Assembly (NCBI GenBank): GCA_015231995.1 | Contig: JADGAO010000180.1 | Location: forward strand, 1 to 6,798 | From: Nitrospinota bacterium | Lineage (GTDB): Bacteria > Nitrospinota_A > UBA7883 > JACRLM01 | Length of the DNA: 6,798 bases | Direction of reading: 5' to 3' | Shown here: piece after piece, positions 1 through 6,798 of the stretch | Layout: the number at the start of each line of letters is the position of its first letter | Numbering within the stretch: the stretch's first letter is position 1 | Translations under genes and position numbers: made by a program | Notes under the pieces: generated by a model | Told to the model about the DNA's origin: nothing | What the model saw: only the letters and a program-made list of their open reading frames with translations | Databases searched by the model: none

Positions 1-46
1 GAAAAGGGAGATTTATGCGGTTGCCGTTTGACATTTAACACGGTTG

Positions 47-119
47 CTGAGGGAGTCCTCGACCGAAGGATCGAAGTAGAATTGAATATTCTATTTGATG
101 GATTCTTCGCGTTGCTCAG
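47..119. repeat. Imperfect palindromic intergenic repeat
   Basis: The left arm has CTGAG at 47-51 and CGAAGGATC at 64-72. The right arm has the inverted counterparts GATTCTTCG at 101-109 and CTCAG at 115-119. Between them lies a small inverted repeat, AGAAT (78-82) and ATTCT (88-92), containing the perfect palindrome GAATATTC at 84-91. The arms are alike but not identical: 12 bases separate the two motifs on the left and 5 on the right. The wording resembles the GTCATTCTGAGC...GAAGAATCC family of dispersed intergenic repeats found in many bacterial genomes; that assignment is from memory of the motif. It could be a decayed REP- or MITE-like element. No coding capacity is seen. Confidence 0.55.
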
Positions 120-187
120 AATGACAATCTCTGGTGGATTCTTCACTTCGTTCAGAATGACAATTGGTGTTCGTTCAGAATGACAAT
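99..187. repeat. Three direct copies of a dispersed repeat unit
   Basis: Copy 1 (99-128) and copy 2 (135-164) match at 26 of 30 positions and both end in TCAGAATGACAAT. Copy 3 repeats the last 18 bases of copy 2 exactly (147-164 equals 170-187). With the shared TGGTG lead-in (132-136 and 165-169), copy 3 is a tandem copy of 132-164 that lacks exactly the ten bases at 137-146. Copy 1 doubles as the right arm of the palindrome at 47-119. It lies just downstream of the last gene of the cluster. No U-run follows any stem on the minus strand, so it does not look like a standard terminator. Confidence 0.7.
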
Positions 188-217
188 GTCGCGAATGCGA
201 TGACTTACTCATAACGC

Positions 218-796
218 TCATTCGTATCCGGCTCCCGTCAGGCGCTGGCGGGGGGCGGAGGGGATTTTATCCATCAGCGCGATGATAGAGTCCACCACCT
301 CTTCCGGCGCACGGTTTGTGTTATCCGCTTTCACCGTAGCATAACGCTCGTAACCCGGCGAGCGTTCCGCATAAAGCCTGTCGAACGAGGCGCGAGGGTT
401 GTCCCTGTCGAAAATCGCCGGAACGCCATCCGCCATGATCCGCCTGTAAAGCTCCTCCTTGTCCACCACCAGATAAACGAACAACGCGGAGCTTGCGTCC
501 AGCCTGAAGGCTTCCATCGTTGCCAGCGCCCCGCCGCCGAAGGATATCACGCTGTATGGCGAACTGATGGCCTCTTTTATCGCCTCCGCCTCCATCTTGC
601 GGAAATATTCCGCGCCATGTTTTTTGTGAATTTCCCGGCAGGTGAGTTTCTGCCCCTCGAATATCTCATACAGGCCTTCGATAATCGCGTCGGTGTCGGA
701 GTATTCCATGTTAAGTTTTTTGGCCAGAGCACGCCCGATAAGCGACTTGCCCGCGCCTTTAAAGCCGATGAGGATTATCGGCCCGGCTGTCTTCAT
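218..796 (-). CDS. aroK: Shikimate kinase (AroK/AroL family)
   Basis: Predicted cytoplasmic NMP-kinase-fold enzyme that phosphorylates shikimate at the 3-hydroxyl with ATP, the fifth step of the shikimate pathway. Seen in the 192-residue product: Walker A GFKGAGKS (11-18), shikimate-site DTD (34-36), FR with Arg66, the GGG motif (87-89), and ERSPGY with Arg145 where the family has R-x-P-x-Y. Two things depart from the family. There are about six extra residues between DTD and FR (around 40-52). The lid, where an RPLL-type motif with an ATP-binding arginine is usual, reads GVPAIFDRDNPR (124-135). The 17-residue C-terminal tail is Pro/Arg/Gly-containing. The ATG is preceded by GGGAG at 807-811, ten bases upstream, and lies 22 bases after the glycosyltransferase stop, so it is probably the last gene of the operon. 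The altered lid leaves room for a related small-molecule kinase, but shikimate kinase is the best call. Confidence 0.85.
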   Translation of the reverse strand: MKTAGPIILIGFKGAGKSLIGRALAKKLNMEYSDTDAIIEGLYEIFEGQKLTCREIHKKHGAEYFRKMEAEAIKEAISSPYSVISFGGGALATMEAFRLDASSALFVYLVVDKEELYRRIMADGVPAIFDRDNPRASFDRLYAERSPGYERYATVKADNTNRAPEEVVDSIIALMDKIPSAPRQRLTGAGYE

Positions 797-818
797 CGAA
801 ATAAATCTCCCGCAACTC

Positions 819-2309
819 TCAGGTTTTCACCAACCCGCCTTTGTAATTGTAGCATCGGAAGAACGAAAATTCCCTTATTAGCTCCCCGTGGCGTTCGATC
901 CGCAAAATTCCGGCCGGTTCCACCTTCTCAAAATGGGCGGAAATGGTTTTCACGTCCACCCGTTCCGTCTCCTCCACATACACCGCGTTTTTCCCCGGCA
1001 AATGCGAGACGGAGCCTAGATAGCCGAACCGCTTCTCCCCTTTTGTCATAAACGCTTCCGGCGACCCTTCGGCGTAGAACCTCATCAAAGCGGCTATCTG
1101 ATATCTTTCGGTGACGATGAATGCGTCTTTCCCCAGGCTTTTGAGCCTCTCGCCCGTCTCGTGCCCAAGCGTCTTCCATCCATACACACGCCTGCTTATT
1201 TCCCGTTTTTGCGGCATGGGGAGGATGGGGTTGACTATCTGGATATGCGCGTAAACCGTCAGGGCGGTGGAAAAAAAGACGGCTGTGTAAAACCCCGCCC
1301 GCATCCATCCACCGGATTTCATGTGATATCGTTCCGCGATCCTTGCCACAAACACGGGCGTTCCCACGATGGCCGCGACATAGGCCGGAGCGGCCCAGTT
1401 CCCCTCCATCCTCGCCTGCAGACTATTTGCGATGAAAAAGAGGAACAACGGAGCGGACATCATGGAAAGCAAAAGGAAATCGTCGCGTTGTTCTTTTACC
1501 GCCAGCCATCCGAGGCCGAACGATGAGGCGACGAGAAAGAAAAACATGAACACGCCGTAAAACCCTATCTGCCCGCCCCAGAACGTAAGAAAGTCCATCA
1601 AAGGTTTCCGGTCGCCCGGCGCAAAGCCGTGTTTTAGCTGGAAGCCGAACGACACCCAGTCGTGGTTGTAGTTCCACACGACCACCGGCGCGAAAATTAT
1701 CAACCCAAGCGCGAATGCCAGGTACGGCTCCCGACGAAAGAGCCACACACGGTTCTCCGGCGAGACGAACAGGAACAAAAAGAACGCCGGGGCGAACAGG
1801 GCCGCCGTGTATTTGGAAAGCATGGCGAGGCCGAAAAAGAAACCGACCGCGTAAAAATGGCGTGGCTGTTGGGTGTCCACGAGTTTGAACGCGAAATAGA
1901 GAGCCGCAGACCAGAATAGAAGGAGTGGGCTGTCCGGCGTGGTGACAAACGCGCCGACGGAAAAAATGGGAATCACGTTTACAAGAACGGCAGACCACAT
2001 GCCGGTCTTATGGTCGTTCATCATGCCCGACGCGATGGAGTAGGCGAACCATGTGGCCCCACCGGCGCAAAGTATGGCGGCTAATCGCACCAGCCGTTCC
2101 GTGTCGCCGAAGAACGTCGAGGCGGCGATGAGGTAGGAGACCATCGGAGGGTGGTCGTAGTAGCTTAAATCCAGATGTTTCGACCAGAGCCAGTAGTACG
2201 GCTCGTCCAGCGAAAGCTCGAACCAGCCCGCGTAAACGAAACGGAAAACGGAGACGGTTGCGATGAAAAGTAAGATTGCGGTTTTTGGCGCAGTCACCAG
2301 GCGGGCCAC
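819..2309 (-). CDS. GT39/PMT-family membrane glycosyltransferase
   Basis: Polytopic inner-membrane GT-C glycosyltransferase of the dolichyl-phosphate-mannose-protein mannosyltransferase (PMT_2/ArnT-like) type. Such enzymes move a sugar from a polyprenyl-phosphate donor to a lipid or protein acceptor on the periplasmic side. Seen: first membrane helix about 11-28, then the acidic loop LDEPYYWLW (34-42) with the candidate catalytic Asp35, followed by YYDHPP (50-55). Also present are TPDSPLL (124-130), LSKYTA (164-169) and NWAAPAY (304-310), all typical of the family. About ten or eleven hydrophobic segments run to residue 356, then a soluble C-terminal part (about 365-496) containing FIVTERYQIAA (397-407). 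The GTG start at 2309 overlaps sppA by 16 bases. A second GTG at 2297 (residue 5) gives the classic 4-base GTGA overlap and is equally possible. Neither has a clear Shine-Dalgarno, suggesting translational coupling to sppA. Donor and acceptor cannot be read from the sequence. Confidence 0.85.
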   Translation of the reverse strand: MARLVTAPKTAILLFIATVSVFRFVYAGWFELSLDEPYYWLWSKHLDLSYYDHPPMVSYLIAASTFFGDTERLVRLAAILCAGGATWFAYSIASGMMNDHKTGMWSAVLVNVIPIFSVGAFVTTPDSPLLLFWSAALYFAFKLVDTQQPRHFYAVGFFFGLAMLSKYTAALFAPAFFLFLFVSPENRVWLFRREPYLAFALGLIIFAPVVVWNYNHDWVSFGFQLKHGFAPGDRKPLMDFLTFWGGQIGFYGVFMFFFLVASSFGLGWLAVKEQRDDFLLLSMMSAPLFLFFIANSLQARMEGNWAAPAYVAAIVGTPVFVARIAERYHMKSGGWMRAGFYTAVFFSTALTVYAHIQIVNPILPMPQKREISRRVYGWKTLGHETGERLKSLGKDAFIVTERYQIAALMRFYAEGSPEAFMTKGEKRFGYLGSVSHLPGKNAVYVEETERVDVKTISAHFEKVEPAGILRIERHGELIREFSFFRCYNYKGGLVKT

Positions 2310-3196
2310 ATGTAATAAAGCCCGGCGGGCATCTTAAGCCGGAAGGGGAGCGACACCTCGTTCTCGTCTCCGAGGATCGTTTCCATCAGGCTCTTCTTTT
2401 TCTCCTCTTCCACCCTGTTGGGCTTGCCGGATATGCCGCCGAGCAGAGCGGCCAGTTCCACAGCGTCCTCAAAACCTCCGAGCTTGTCCACAAGCTTCGC
2501 TTTGAACGCTTGCCGACCGGTGAGTATGCGCCCGTCGGCCACTTTGCGGACCTCGTCGACGGAGAGGCCGCGGCCCTGCGCCACGTCGTTTATGAACTGG
2601 TCGTAGGTGTCGTCCACTACCCCCTGCATCAACGCCCTGTCTTCTTCCGTGAACGGGCGGGCGGGCGAGCCGGTGTCCTTGAACTTGCCGCTTTTAACGA
2701 CAACTGCCTTAAGCCCGATTTTGTCCATAAGGTCGAACGAGGTGGAGAACATCATTATCACGCCGATGGAGCCGGTGATAGTGCCGGGGTTGGCCACGAT
2801 CTTGTTGCAGGCGGCGGCGACGTAATACCCGCCGGAGGCCGCCACCGCGCCCATGGACGCGACCACCGGTTTTTTAGCGGCGGCTTTTCTCACCGCCGAA
2901 TAAATTTCCTGCGACGGACCGACGACGCCGCCGGGGCTTGAAATGCTGATGACGATGGCCTTGACCGAGTCGTCCTCCGCCCATTTGTCCAGTTGGCGCA
3001 TGAACTGCGTCCCGTCCATGATGACCCCGTGCAGACGCACGATAGCCACCTTGCCGTCGGAGAGCGATAACGATTCTTTAATCCCGCCGCCGGACGGGAA
3101 AAACATGTTGAAGCTGGCCGCGAACACGGCCCACAGGAAAACGAAAAAAAGGGTCACAGCCAACGCCGTGAAAAGCGTTTTACGCTGTGACCCCAT
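2294..3196 (-). CDS. sppA: Signal peptide peptidase SppA, short 36K-type
   Basis: Membrane-anchored serine protease (family S49) that degrades signal peptides left in the membrane after secretion. The 300-residue product has a basic N-terminus (RK at 5-6), one membrane segment (about 8-29) and then a single protease domain, as in the short Bacillus-type SppA rather than the duplicated E. coli form. The substrate/oxyanion strand ISSPGG is at 85-90. The nucleophile is Ser121 in AVAASGGYY. The likely general base is Lys173 in SGKFKD. The 52-residue Ser-Lys spacing matches the S147/K199 dyad of Bacillus subtilis SppA as I recall it. The TGSIGV motif is at 141-146. The ATG is supported by GGAAGG at 3205-3210, eight bases upstream. 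It follows rpsA by 51 bases, a frequent pairing in this gene neighbourhood, and overlaps the glycosyltransferase at its 3' end. Confidence 0.95.
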   Translation of the reverse strand: MGSQRKTLFTALAVTLFFVFLWAVFAASFNMFFPSGGGIKESLSLSDGKVAIVRLHGVIMDGTQFMRQLDKWAEDDSVKAIVISISSPGGVVGPSQEIYSAVRKAAAKKPVVASMGAVAASGGYYVAAACNKIVANPGTITGSIGVIMMFSTSFDLMDKIGLKAVVVKSGKFKDTGSPARPFTEEDRALMQGVVDDTYDQFINDVAQGRGLSVDEVRKVADGRILTGRQAFKAKLVDKLGGFEDAVELAALLGGISGKPNRVEEEKKKSLMETILGDENEVSLPFRLKMPAGLYYMWPAW

Positions 3197-3228
3197 ATAA
3201 GCTACCTTCCAGAAGGAGAAAGCATGGC

Positions 3229-3245
3229 GGCTGACTTGGACAGCC
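3229..3245 (-). other. Small hairpin in the rpsA-sppA spacer
   Basis: In the transcript, GGCTG (3245-3241) can pair with CAGCC (3233-3229) around a 7-base loop, starting two bases after the rpsA stop codon. The sequence that follows (GCCATGCTTTCT) is only weakly U-rich, so a full terminator is unlikely. It may be a weak attenuator, an RNA-processing or 3'-end-stabilising stem, or chance. A 5-bp stem is weak evidence on its own. Confidence 0.25.
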
Positions 3246-3247
3246 TA

Positions 3248-5059
3248 CTAACCCTCTTTTCCGCCCTCGGCCGTTTCTTCGGCCACTTCCTCGGAACCGG
3301 CCTCGTTGGAGACGTCGTCGTCGCCCGCCTGAGCGTTCTCGTCGTAACCGGCCGCCTCTTCCATGGCGCGAAGCTCCCTCTCCACCTCTTCAGGGGAAAG
3401 GCCTTCGAGGAACGCCTTGATGGAAAGCCCTATCCTGCGGTTTGCGGCGTCGAGCTTTATCACCTTGGCCGTAACCTCCTGCCCGACCTTTACGGCCTTG
3501 CGCGGATTGGCGATCCGGTTGGTGGAAAGCTGGGAGACGTGGATAAGCCCCTCGATGCCGCTCTCCAGTTCCGCGAAGGCGCCGAAATTGGCCACCTTCG
3601 TGATTATGCACTTCACTTCCGAGCCGATCGGGAAACGGCCTTCGACGCCGTCCCACGGATCTTTCTCCAACTGCTTCAACCCAAGCGACAGGCGCTCGTT
3701 CTCTTTGTCCACGCTAAGAACGATGCACCTTACCTTGTCCCTCTTTTTGAGAAGCTCGGAAGGATGTTTCACCTTCTGCGTCCAGCTCATGTCGGAGATG
3801 TGGATCAGGCCGTCCACGCCGTCTTCAAGCTCCACAAAGGCGCCGAAATCGGCCAGGTTGCGCACGCGCCCTTCGATTATCGCGCCCGCCGGATACCTCT
3901 CTTCGATGGTCTCCCACGGGTTGGACTCTATCTGCTTCATGCCGAGGGATATGCGTTTCTTCTCCCTGTCGAGGGAGAGAACCACCGCCTCCACCTGGTC
4001 GCCGATGTTGACTAGTTTGCCAGGATGTCGTATGTGCTTGTTCCAGGTCATCTCGGAGATGTGGACAAGGCCTTCGATGCCCTCTTCGAGCTCTATGAAC
4101 GCGCCGTAGTCGGCGATGGAGACGATTTTGCCGGCGACGCGGGACGTGGGCTTGTATTTGTTCTCGGCGTTCGTCCACGGATCCGGCGTGGTCTGTTTAA
4201 GCCCGAGGGAGACGCGCTCCGTCACCTTGTCGAACTTTAGCACCATGACCTTCAACGTGTCGCCGATGGCGAACATGTCGGACGGATGGTTGACCCTGCC
4301 CCACGACATGTCCGTGATGTGCAGGAGGCCGTCTATGCCGCCCAGGTCGATAAACGCGCCGTAGTCGGTGATGTTCTTGACGACTCCCTCGACAACCTTG
4401 CCCTCTTCGAGAAGGGAAAGGGCGTTTTCCTTGGAAATCTTCCGCTCTTCCTCGAGCAATACCCTGCGGGAGAGAACGATGTTCCCCCGCTTCTTGTTCA
4501 TCTTTATGATCCTGTACTTGTACCGCTCGCCGATGAGCCTGTCGAGGTTCTTTATGGGGCGCAGGTCTATCTGCGAACCGGGCAGGAACGCCTTTAACCC
4601 TATGTCTACGGTAAGGCCGCCCTTGATCTTGGAGGTGACGACGCCTTCTATCACGGAATTGCTTTCGTAAACCTTGGCGATCTCGTCCCATACTTTTATC
4701 TTGTTGGCCTTGTCCTTTGACAGGATGATCTGGCCTTCGGCGTCTTCGGAGCTTTCGAGCAGGACGTCAACCTTGTCGCCGACCTTGAGGGCCGGCCCCT
4801 GGGCGCCGAACTCGGAGACCGCTATGCGGCCTTCGCTCTTGAACCCGACGTCTACTATTATGTGCGATGCTGTCCTGGAGATCACGACGCCGGTGACCAA
4901 CTGCCCTTCCTTGCAGGCTTGCATGCTTACGTTGACGAGGGCCTCATATTCACTATAGGAATCCCCGAGGACGTCCTCGCTAAGATCGGCTTCCGCCACG
5001 GAATTGGCGTAGTCCTCGTTTTTTACCCTGCGGATGGCTCCCTTATGGCTAGCGGTCAT
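3248..5059 (-). CDS. rpsA: 30S ribosomal protein S1, six S1 domains
   Basis: Ribosomal protein S1 binds mRNA leaders and helps load them on the 30S subunit. Six OB-fold S1 domains can be counted in the 603-residue product: about 51-116, 134-200, 220-288, 305-375, 392-462 and 478-548. Domains 3-6 carry the RNA-binding signature (DYGAFIDLG at 232-240, DYGAFIEL at 317-324, DFGAFVEL at 404-411, NFGAFAEL at 491-498), each followed by a GLxHxS-type strand. Domains 1 and 2 are divergent (IIVDVGFKSEG; LTVDIGLKAFLPGSQID), as expected for the ribosome-docking half. A hydrophilic extension of about 35 residues precedes domain 1, and a strongly acidic, low-complexity tail occupies about 570-603. The ATG lies 26 bases after the cmk stop. 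It has no well-spaced Shine-Dalgarno, which is compatible with the unusual start regions and autoregulation known for rpsA in E. coli. Confidence 0.97.
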   Translation of the reverse strand: MTASHKGAIRRVKNEDYANSVAEADLSEDVLGDSYSEYEALVNVSMQACKEGQLVTGVVISRTASHIIVDVGFKSEGRIAVSEFGAQGPALKVGDKVDVLLESSEDAEGQIILSKDKANKIKVWDEIAKVYESNSVIEGVVTSKIKGGLTVDIGLKAFLPGSQIDLRPIKNLDRLIGERYKYRIIKMNKKRGNIVLSRRVLLEEERKISKENALSLLEEGKVVEGVVKNITDYGAFIDLGGIDGLLHITDMSWGRVNHPSDMFAIGDTLKVMVLKFDKVTERVSLGLKQTTPDPWTNAENKYKPTSRVAGKIVSIADYGAFIELEEGIEGLVHISEMTWNKHIRHPGKLVNIGDQVEAVVLSLDREKKRISLGMKQIESNPWETIEERYPAGAIIEGRVRNLADFGAFVELEDGVDGLIHISDMSWTQKVKHPSELLKKRDKVRCIVLSVDKENERLSLGLKQLEKDPWDGVEGRFPIGSEVKCIITKVANFGAFAELESGIEGLIHVSQLSTNRIANPRKAVKVGQEVTAKVIKLDAANRRIGLSIKAFLEGLSPEEVERELRAMEEAAGYDENAQAGDDDVSNEAGSEEVAEETAEGGKEG

Positions 5060-5073
5060 ACGGATATTATCAG

Positions 5074-5078
5074 TCCTT
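5074..5078 (-). promoter_or_regulatory. AAGGA upstream of rpsA, unusually distant
   Basis: The only Shine-Dalgarno-like sequence before rpsA is AAGGA, 14 bases from the ATG at 5059 where about 5-9 is usual. No ATG, GTG or TTG lies at the normal distance; the in-frame codon there is ATC. Either spacing is relaxed or folded out by RNA structure, or initiation of rpsA depends little on this site. It lies in the 26-base cmk-rpsA gap. Confidence 0.5.
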
Positions 5079-5085
5079 TCTTTCC

Positions 5086-5835
5086 CTACGATTTCACCGG
5101 CCCACCTGACCGTCTATTAATCTTGCAAAATATTGTTTCTAGCATTTTTTCCATAGCCGCGTCAATAGTCAAATCAGAAGTGTCCATCTCGACGGCCCCT
5201 TCTGGTTTCACCAAAGGCGACGTGGCGCGCTGGCTGTCGAGCCTGTCGCGATCCCGTATTCCGGCCAGCGTGCTCTCTTCGGTGATGGCGGCCCCTTGCG
5301 CCGTAAGGTCTTTTACACGCCGTTTTGCGCGTGTATGGTCGCTTGCCCCCAGGTAGAACTTTACGTCCGCGTCGGGGAAGACATGGGAGCCTATGTCCCT
5401 CCCCTCCATCACCACCCGTCCAGAGGCGCCCATCTGCCGCTGAATATCCACGAGCCGTTTTCTTACGCCCGGATGGGCGGACACCACGGAAACCGAGGAG
5501 TCCACGTCGGGGCGCCTGATCCTGGCCGTGAAGTCCGCCCCGTTGACGATGGTCTTCTGTCCGTCTTTGGACTTCTCGAAATGAAGGGTTATCGCGCTGG
5601 TCGCTGTTTCCGCCGCGTTTTCATCGGATGGGTCGAGGCCCGCGTCGAGCATAATAGCGGTGACGGCGCGGTACATGGCCCCGGTGTCTATGTTCACCAT
5701 ATCCAGCCGATTGGCGAGAAGCTTGGCCATCGTGGATTTGCCCGACCCGGCGGGGCCGTCTATGGCGACCACGAACCGGTCGGGAAGAGATTGAATGTTG
5801 TCCGTGGATTTCCCCGGCTGGTTATCGCTGGTCAA
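5086..5835 (-). CDS. cmk: Cytidylate kinase (CMP/dCMP kinase)
   Basis: Cytosolic kinase converting CMP and dCMP to the diphosphates with ATP, feeding CTP/dCTP pools. Residues are numbered from the TTG at 5835 (249 aa). The P-loop GPAGSGKST is at 27-35. DTGAMYRA (50-57) is the NMP-site signature. IRRPDVDSSVS (107-117), MEGRDIG (143-149) and the lid/core stretch RDRLDSQRATSPL (196-208) with DTS (218-220) all match the bacterial CMK family. About 20 hydrophilic residues precede the first strand FVVAIDGP, a longer N-terminus than usual. A TTG at 5841 is also in frame, but it abuts the AAGGA site (5842-5846) with no spacer, whereas the TTG at 5835 is six bases away, so 5835 is chosen. The gene overlaps the tyrA 3' end by 14 bases, implying coupled translation. 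CMK beside rpsA is a widely conserved arrangement. Confidence 0.96.
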   Translation of the reverse strand: MTSDNQPGKSTDNIQSLPDRFVVAIDGPAGSGKSTMAKLLANRLDMVNIDTGAMYRAVTAIMLDAGLDPSDENAAETATSAITLHFEKSKDGQKTIVNGADFTARIRRPDVDSSVSVVSAHPGVRKRLVDIQRQMGASGRVVMEGRDIGSHVFPDADVKFYLGASDHTRAKRRVKDLTAQGAAITEESTLAGIRDRDRLDSQRATSPLVKPEGAVEMDTSDLTIDAAMEKMLETIFCKINRRSGGPVKS

Positions 5836-6688
5836 TTTCAATCCTTGCCTGACGCGCCTTTTCCAACCGCTTCGTCAATCCGGCGAAATCGCCTTCCTCG
5901 ATGGCTTTCCGCATCCCCGCCAGGCTCTTCTCATATTCGCGGATGGCGTTGACCACTTCACCGGCGTTCATCGAAAAAATGTCGCGCCACATCTCCGGGT
6001 GGCTGGCGGCTATTCTGGTCGTGTCGCGGAACCCGCCTGCGGCGAATCCCCGGAACGCCTTGTCCGGGTCCAGCGCGACCAGCGTCTCCACCAGCGCATA
6101 CGCCGCCACATGGGGCAGATGGCTTATCACGGCCAAAGCGCGATCATGCTCTTGCGGCGTCATCTCGACCACTTTCGAGCCGACTCCCTCCCACATGGCT
6201 CTCACCTTGCGAATGGCTTCGGACGATGTGATGGACGTGGGAGTGAGTATCGTATATCTGTTTTCGTACAGCGTTAGAAACGCCGATTCCGGGCCGGATT
6301 TTTCTGTCCCGGCGATTGGGTGGCCGCCGACGAAACGGGAAGGGTTGACCAGTTTCTCGGTAAGCTCTGCGGTCATCTTCCCTTTTACCGACCCGCCGTC
6401 GGTTATCACGCAGTCCGGCGGAAGGCTATGCGCCGCTTTAAGACATAGAGGAACTATGGACTCCACCGGGGAGGCCGCAAAAAAAAGATCGGCTCCCGCG
6501 CAGGCTGTGGAGATATCGTCGCACACCTCGTCAACTACGCCAAGCTCCAGCGCCTTGTCGAGCGTCCGGCGCGTTCTTCCGAACCCCACGGTTTTCCCGA
6601 AAAGACCGTGTTTTTTCCCCGCCATCGCCAACGAGCCGCCAATGAGGCCCACTCCGGCGATAACCACTCGTTCAAATAAAAAGCCCAA
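5822..6688 (-). CDS. tyrA: Prephenate/arogenate dehydrogenase (TyrA)
   Basis: Oxidatively decarboxylates prephenate to 4-hydroxyphenylpyruvate (or arogenate to tyrosine) in tyrosine synthesis; cytosolic. The 288-residue product has an N-terminal Rossmann fold with GVGLIGGS (12-19) and a helical C-terminal dimerisation domain. Family motifs are plain: TDGGSVK (96-102), GGHPIAGTEKSG (121-132) with the catalytic-type His123, SHLPHVAA (189-196), and FRDTTRIAASHPEMWRDI (220-237) with substrate-binding arginine. There is no chorismate mutase domain and no C-terminal ACT domain, so tyrosine feedback through ACT is not expected. The second beta strand ends VGFGRTRR (34-41), with Gly37 followed by basic residues instead of the Asp of NAD-specific forms, hinting at NADP use. 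The start is TTG with AAAGGA six bases upstream; no ATG or GTG lies nearby. It is the first gene of the cluster in this window. Confidence 0.95.
   Translation of the reverse strand: MGFLFERVVIAGVGLIGGSLAMAGKKHGLFGKTVGFGRTRRTLDKALELGVVDEVCDDISTACAGADLFFAASPVESIVPLCLKAAHSLPPDCVITDGGSVKGKMTAELTEKLVNPSRFVGGHPIAGTEKSGPESAFLTLYENRYTILTPTSITSSEAIRKVRAMWEGVGSKVVEMTPQEHDRALAVISHLPHVAAYALVETLVALDPDKAFRGFAAGGFRDTTRIAASHPEMWRDIFSMNAGEVVNAIREYEKSLAGMRKAIEEGDFAGLTKRLEKARQARIEIDQR
5842..5846 (-). promoter_or_regulatory. cmk ribosome-binding site inside tyrA
   Basis: AAGGA within the last codons of tyrA. It touches the TTG at 5841 with zero spacing but sits six bases from the in-frame TTG at 5835, which therefore is the better start. 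The same AAGGA-6-TTG geometry is found at tyrA. Confidence 0.7.
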
Positions 6689-6694
6689 GATTCG

Positions 6695-6700
6695 TCCTTT
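6695..6700 (-). promoter_or_regulatory. tyrA ribosome-binding site deciding a TTG start
   Basis: AAAGGA (part of GGGAAAGGA, to 6703) ends six bases before the TTG at 6688. The reading frame stays open upstream to a TAG at 6743-6745 but offers no ATG or GTG, and the Rossmann strand begins at residue 7, so the TTG is the natural start. Confidence 0.75.
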
Positions 6701-6741
6701 CCCTGCTAGGCCGAGAGCTTTGTGTAAGTCAGCGATTAACT

Positions 6742-6798
6742 CCTACCCTCTCCCCGCCAACTTTGCGGGGAGAGGATGGCGCAAAGCGCCAGGTGAGG
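6742..6798. repeat. Hairpin-forming intergenic repeat upstream of tyrA
   Basis: CCTCTCCCCGC (6747-6757) pairs perfectly with GCGGGGAGAGG (6765-6775) over 11 bp around the 7-base loop CAACTTT. A second perfect stem follows, TGGCGC (6777-6782) with GCGCCA (6786-6791) around AAA. The outer edges CCTACC (6742-6747) and GGTGAGG (6792-6798) are near-complementary, so the whole stretch may fold as a branched structure. No U-tract follows either stem on either strand. The CCTCTCCCCGC...GCGGGGAGAGG wording resembles a common dispersed intergenic repeat. The element reaches the window edge and may continue. It could affect transcription entering tyrA, but nothing shows this directly. Confidence 0.65.

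Overview
The window carries six genes, all on the minus strand and tightly packed, read from the right edge to the left: tyrA (prephenate/arogenate dehydrogenase), cmk (cytidylate kinase), rpsA (ribosomal protein S1), sppA (signal peptide peptidase), a multi-membrane-spanning GT39/PMT-type glycosyltransferase, and a shikimate kinase (aroK-like). Neighbours either overlap (tyrA/cmk, sppA/glycosyltransferase) or are 22-51 bases apart, so they look like one transcription unit whose promoter lies at or beyond the right edge. No convincing promoter or Rho-independent terminator is visible.

The organism looks like a Gram-negative-type bacterium of moderately high GC. The order tyrA - (aroA) - cmk - rpsA - sppA is a conserved backbone in deltaproteobacterial-type, Nitrospirota/Nitrospinota and related genomes. 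A six-domain S1 and a short SppA fit that range, but the phylum cannot be fixed from this window. TTG is used as the start codon of at least two genes, each with an AAGGA ribosome-binding site six bases ahead.

Layout: 1-217 holds no gene but carries a degenerate palindromic/tandem repeat of the dispersed GTCATTCTGAG...GAAGAATCC kind. 218-796 is shikimate kinase, 819-2309 the membrane glycosyltransferase, 2294-3196 sppA, 3248-5059 rpsA, 5086-5835 cmk and 5822-6688 tyrA. 6689-6798 is the tyrA leader plus a second dispersed repeat that folds into two strong hairpins. Both flanks of the cluster are therefore repeat-bearing intergenic DNA.

The genes join aromatic amino-acid synthesis (tyrA and shikimate kinase), CMP/dCMP phosphorylation (cmk), translation initiation (rpsA) and envelope work (sppA, glycosyltransferase). 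Compared with the common arrangement, EPSP synthase (aroA) is absent between tyrA and cmk, and a shikimate kinase sits at the far end behind an envelope glycosyltransferase. I see mostly housekeeping genes and no clear undescribed system. The points most worth a second look are the shikimate kinase with an altered lid, the odd rpsA start region, the tyrA cofactor loop, and the two repeat elements.
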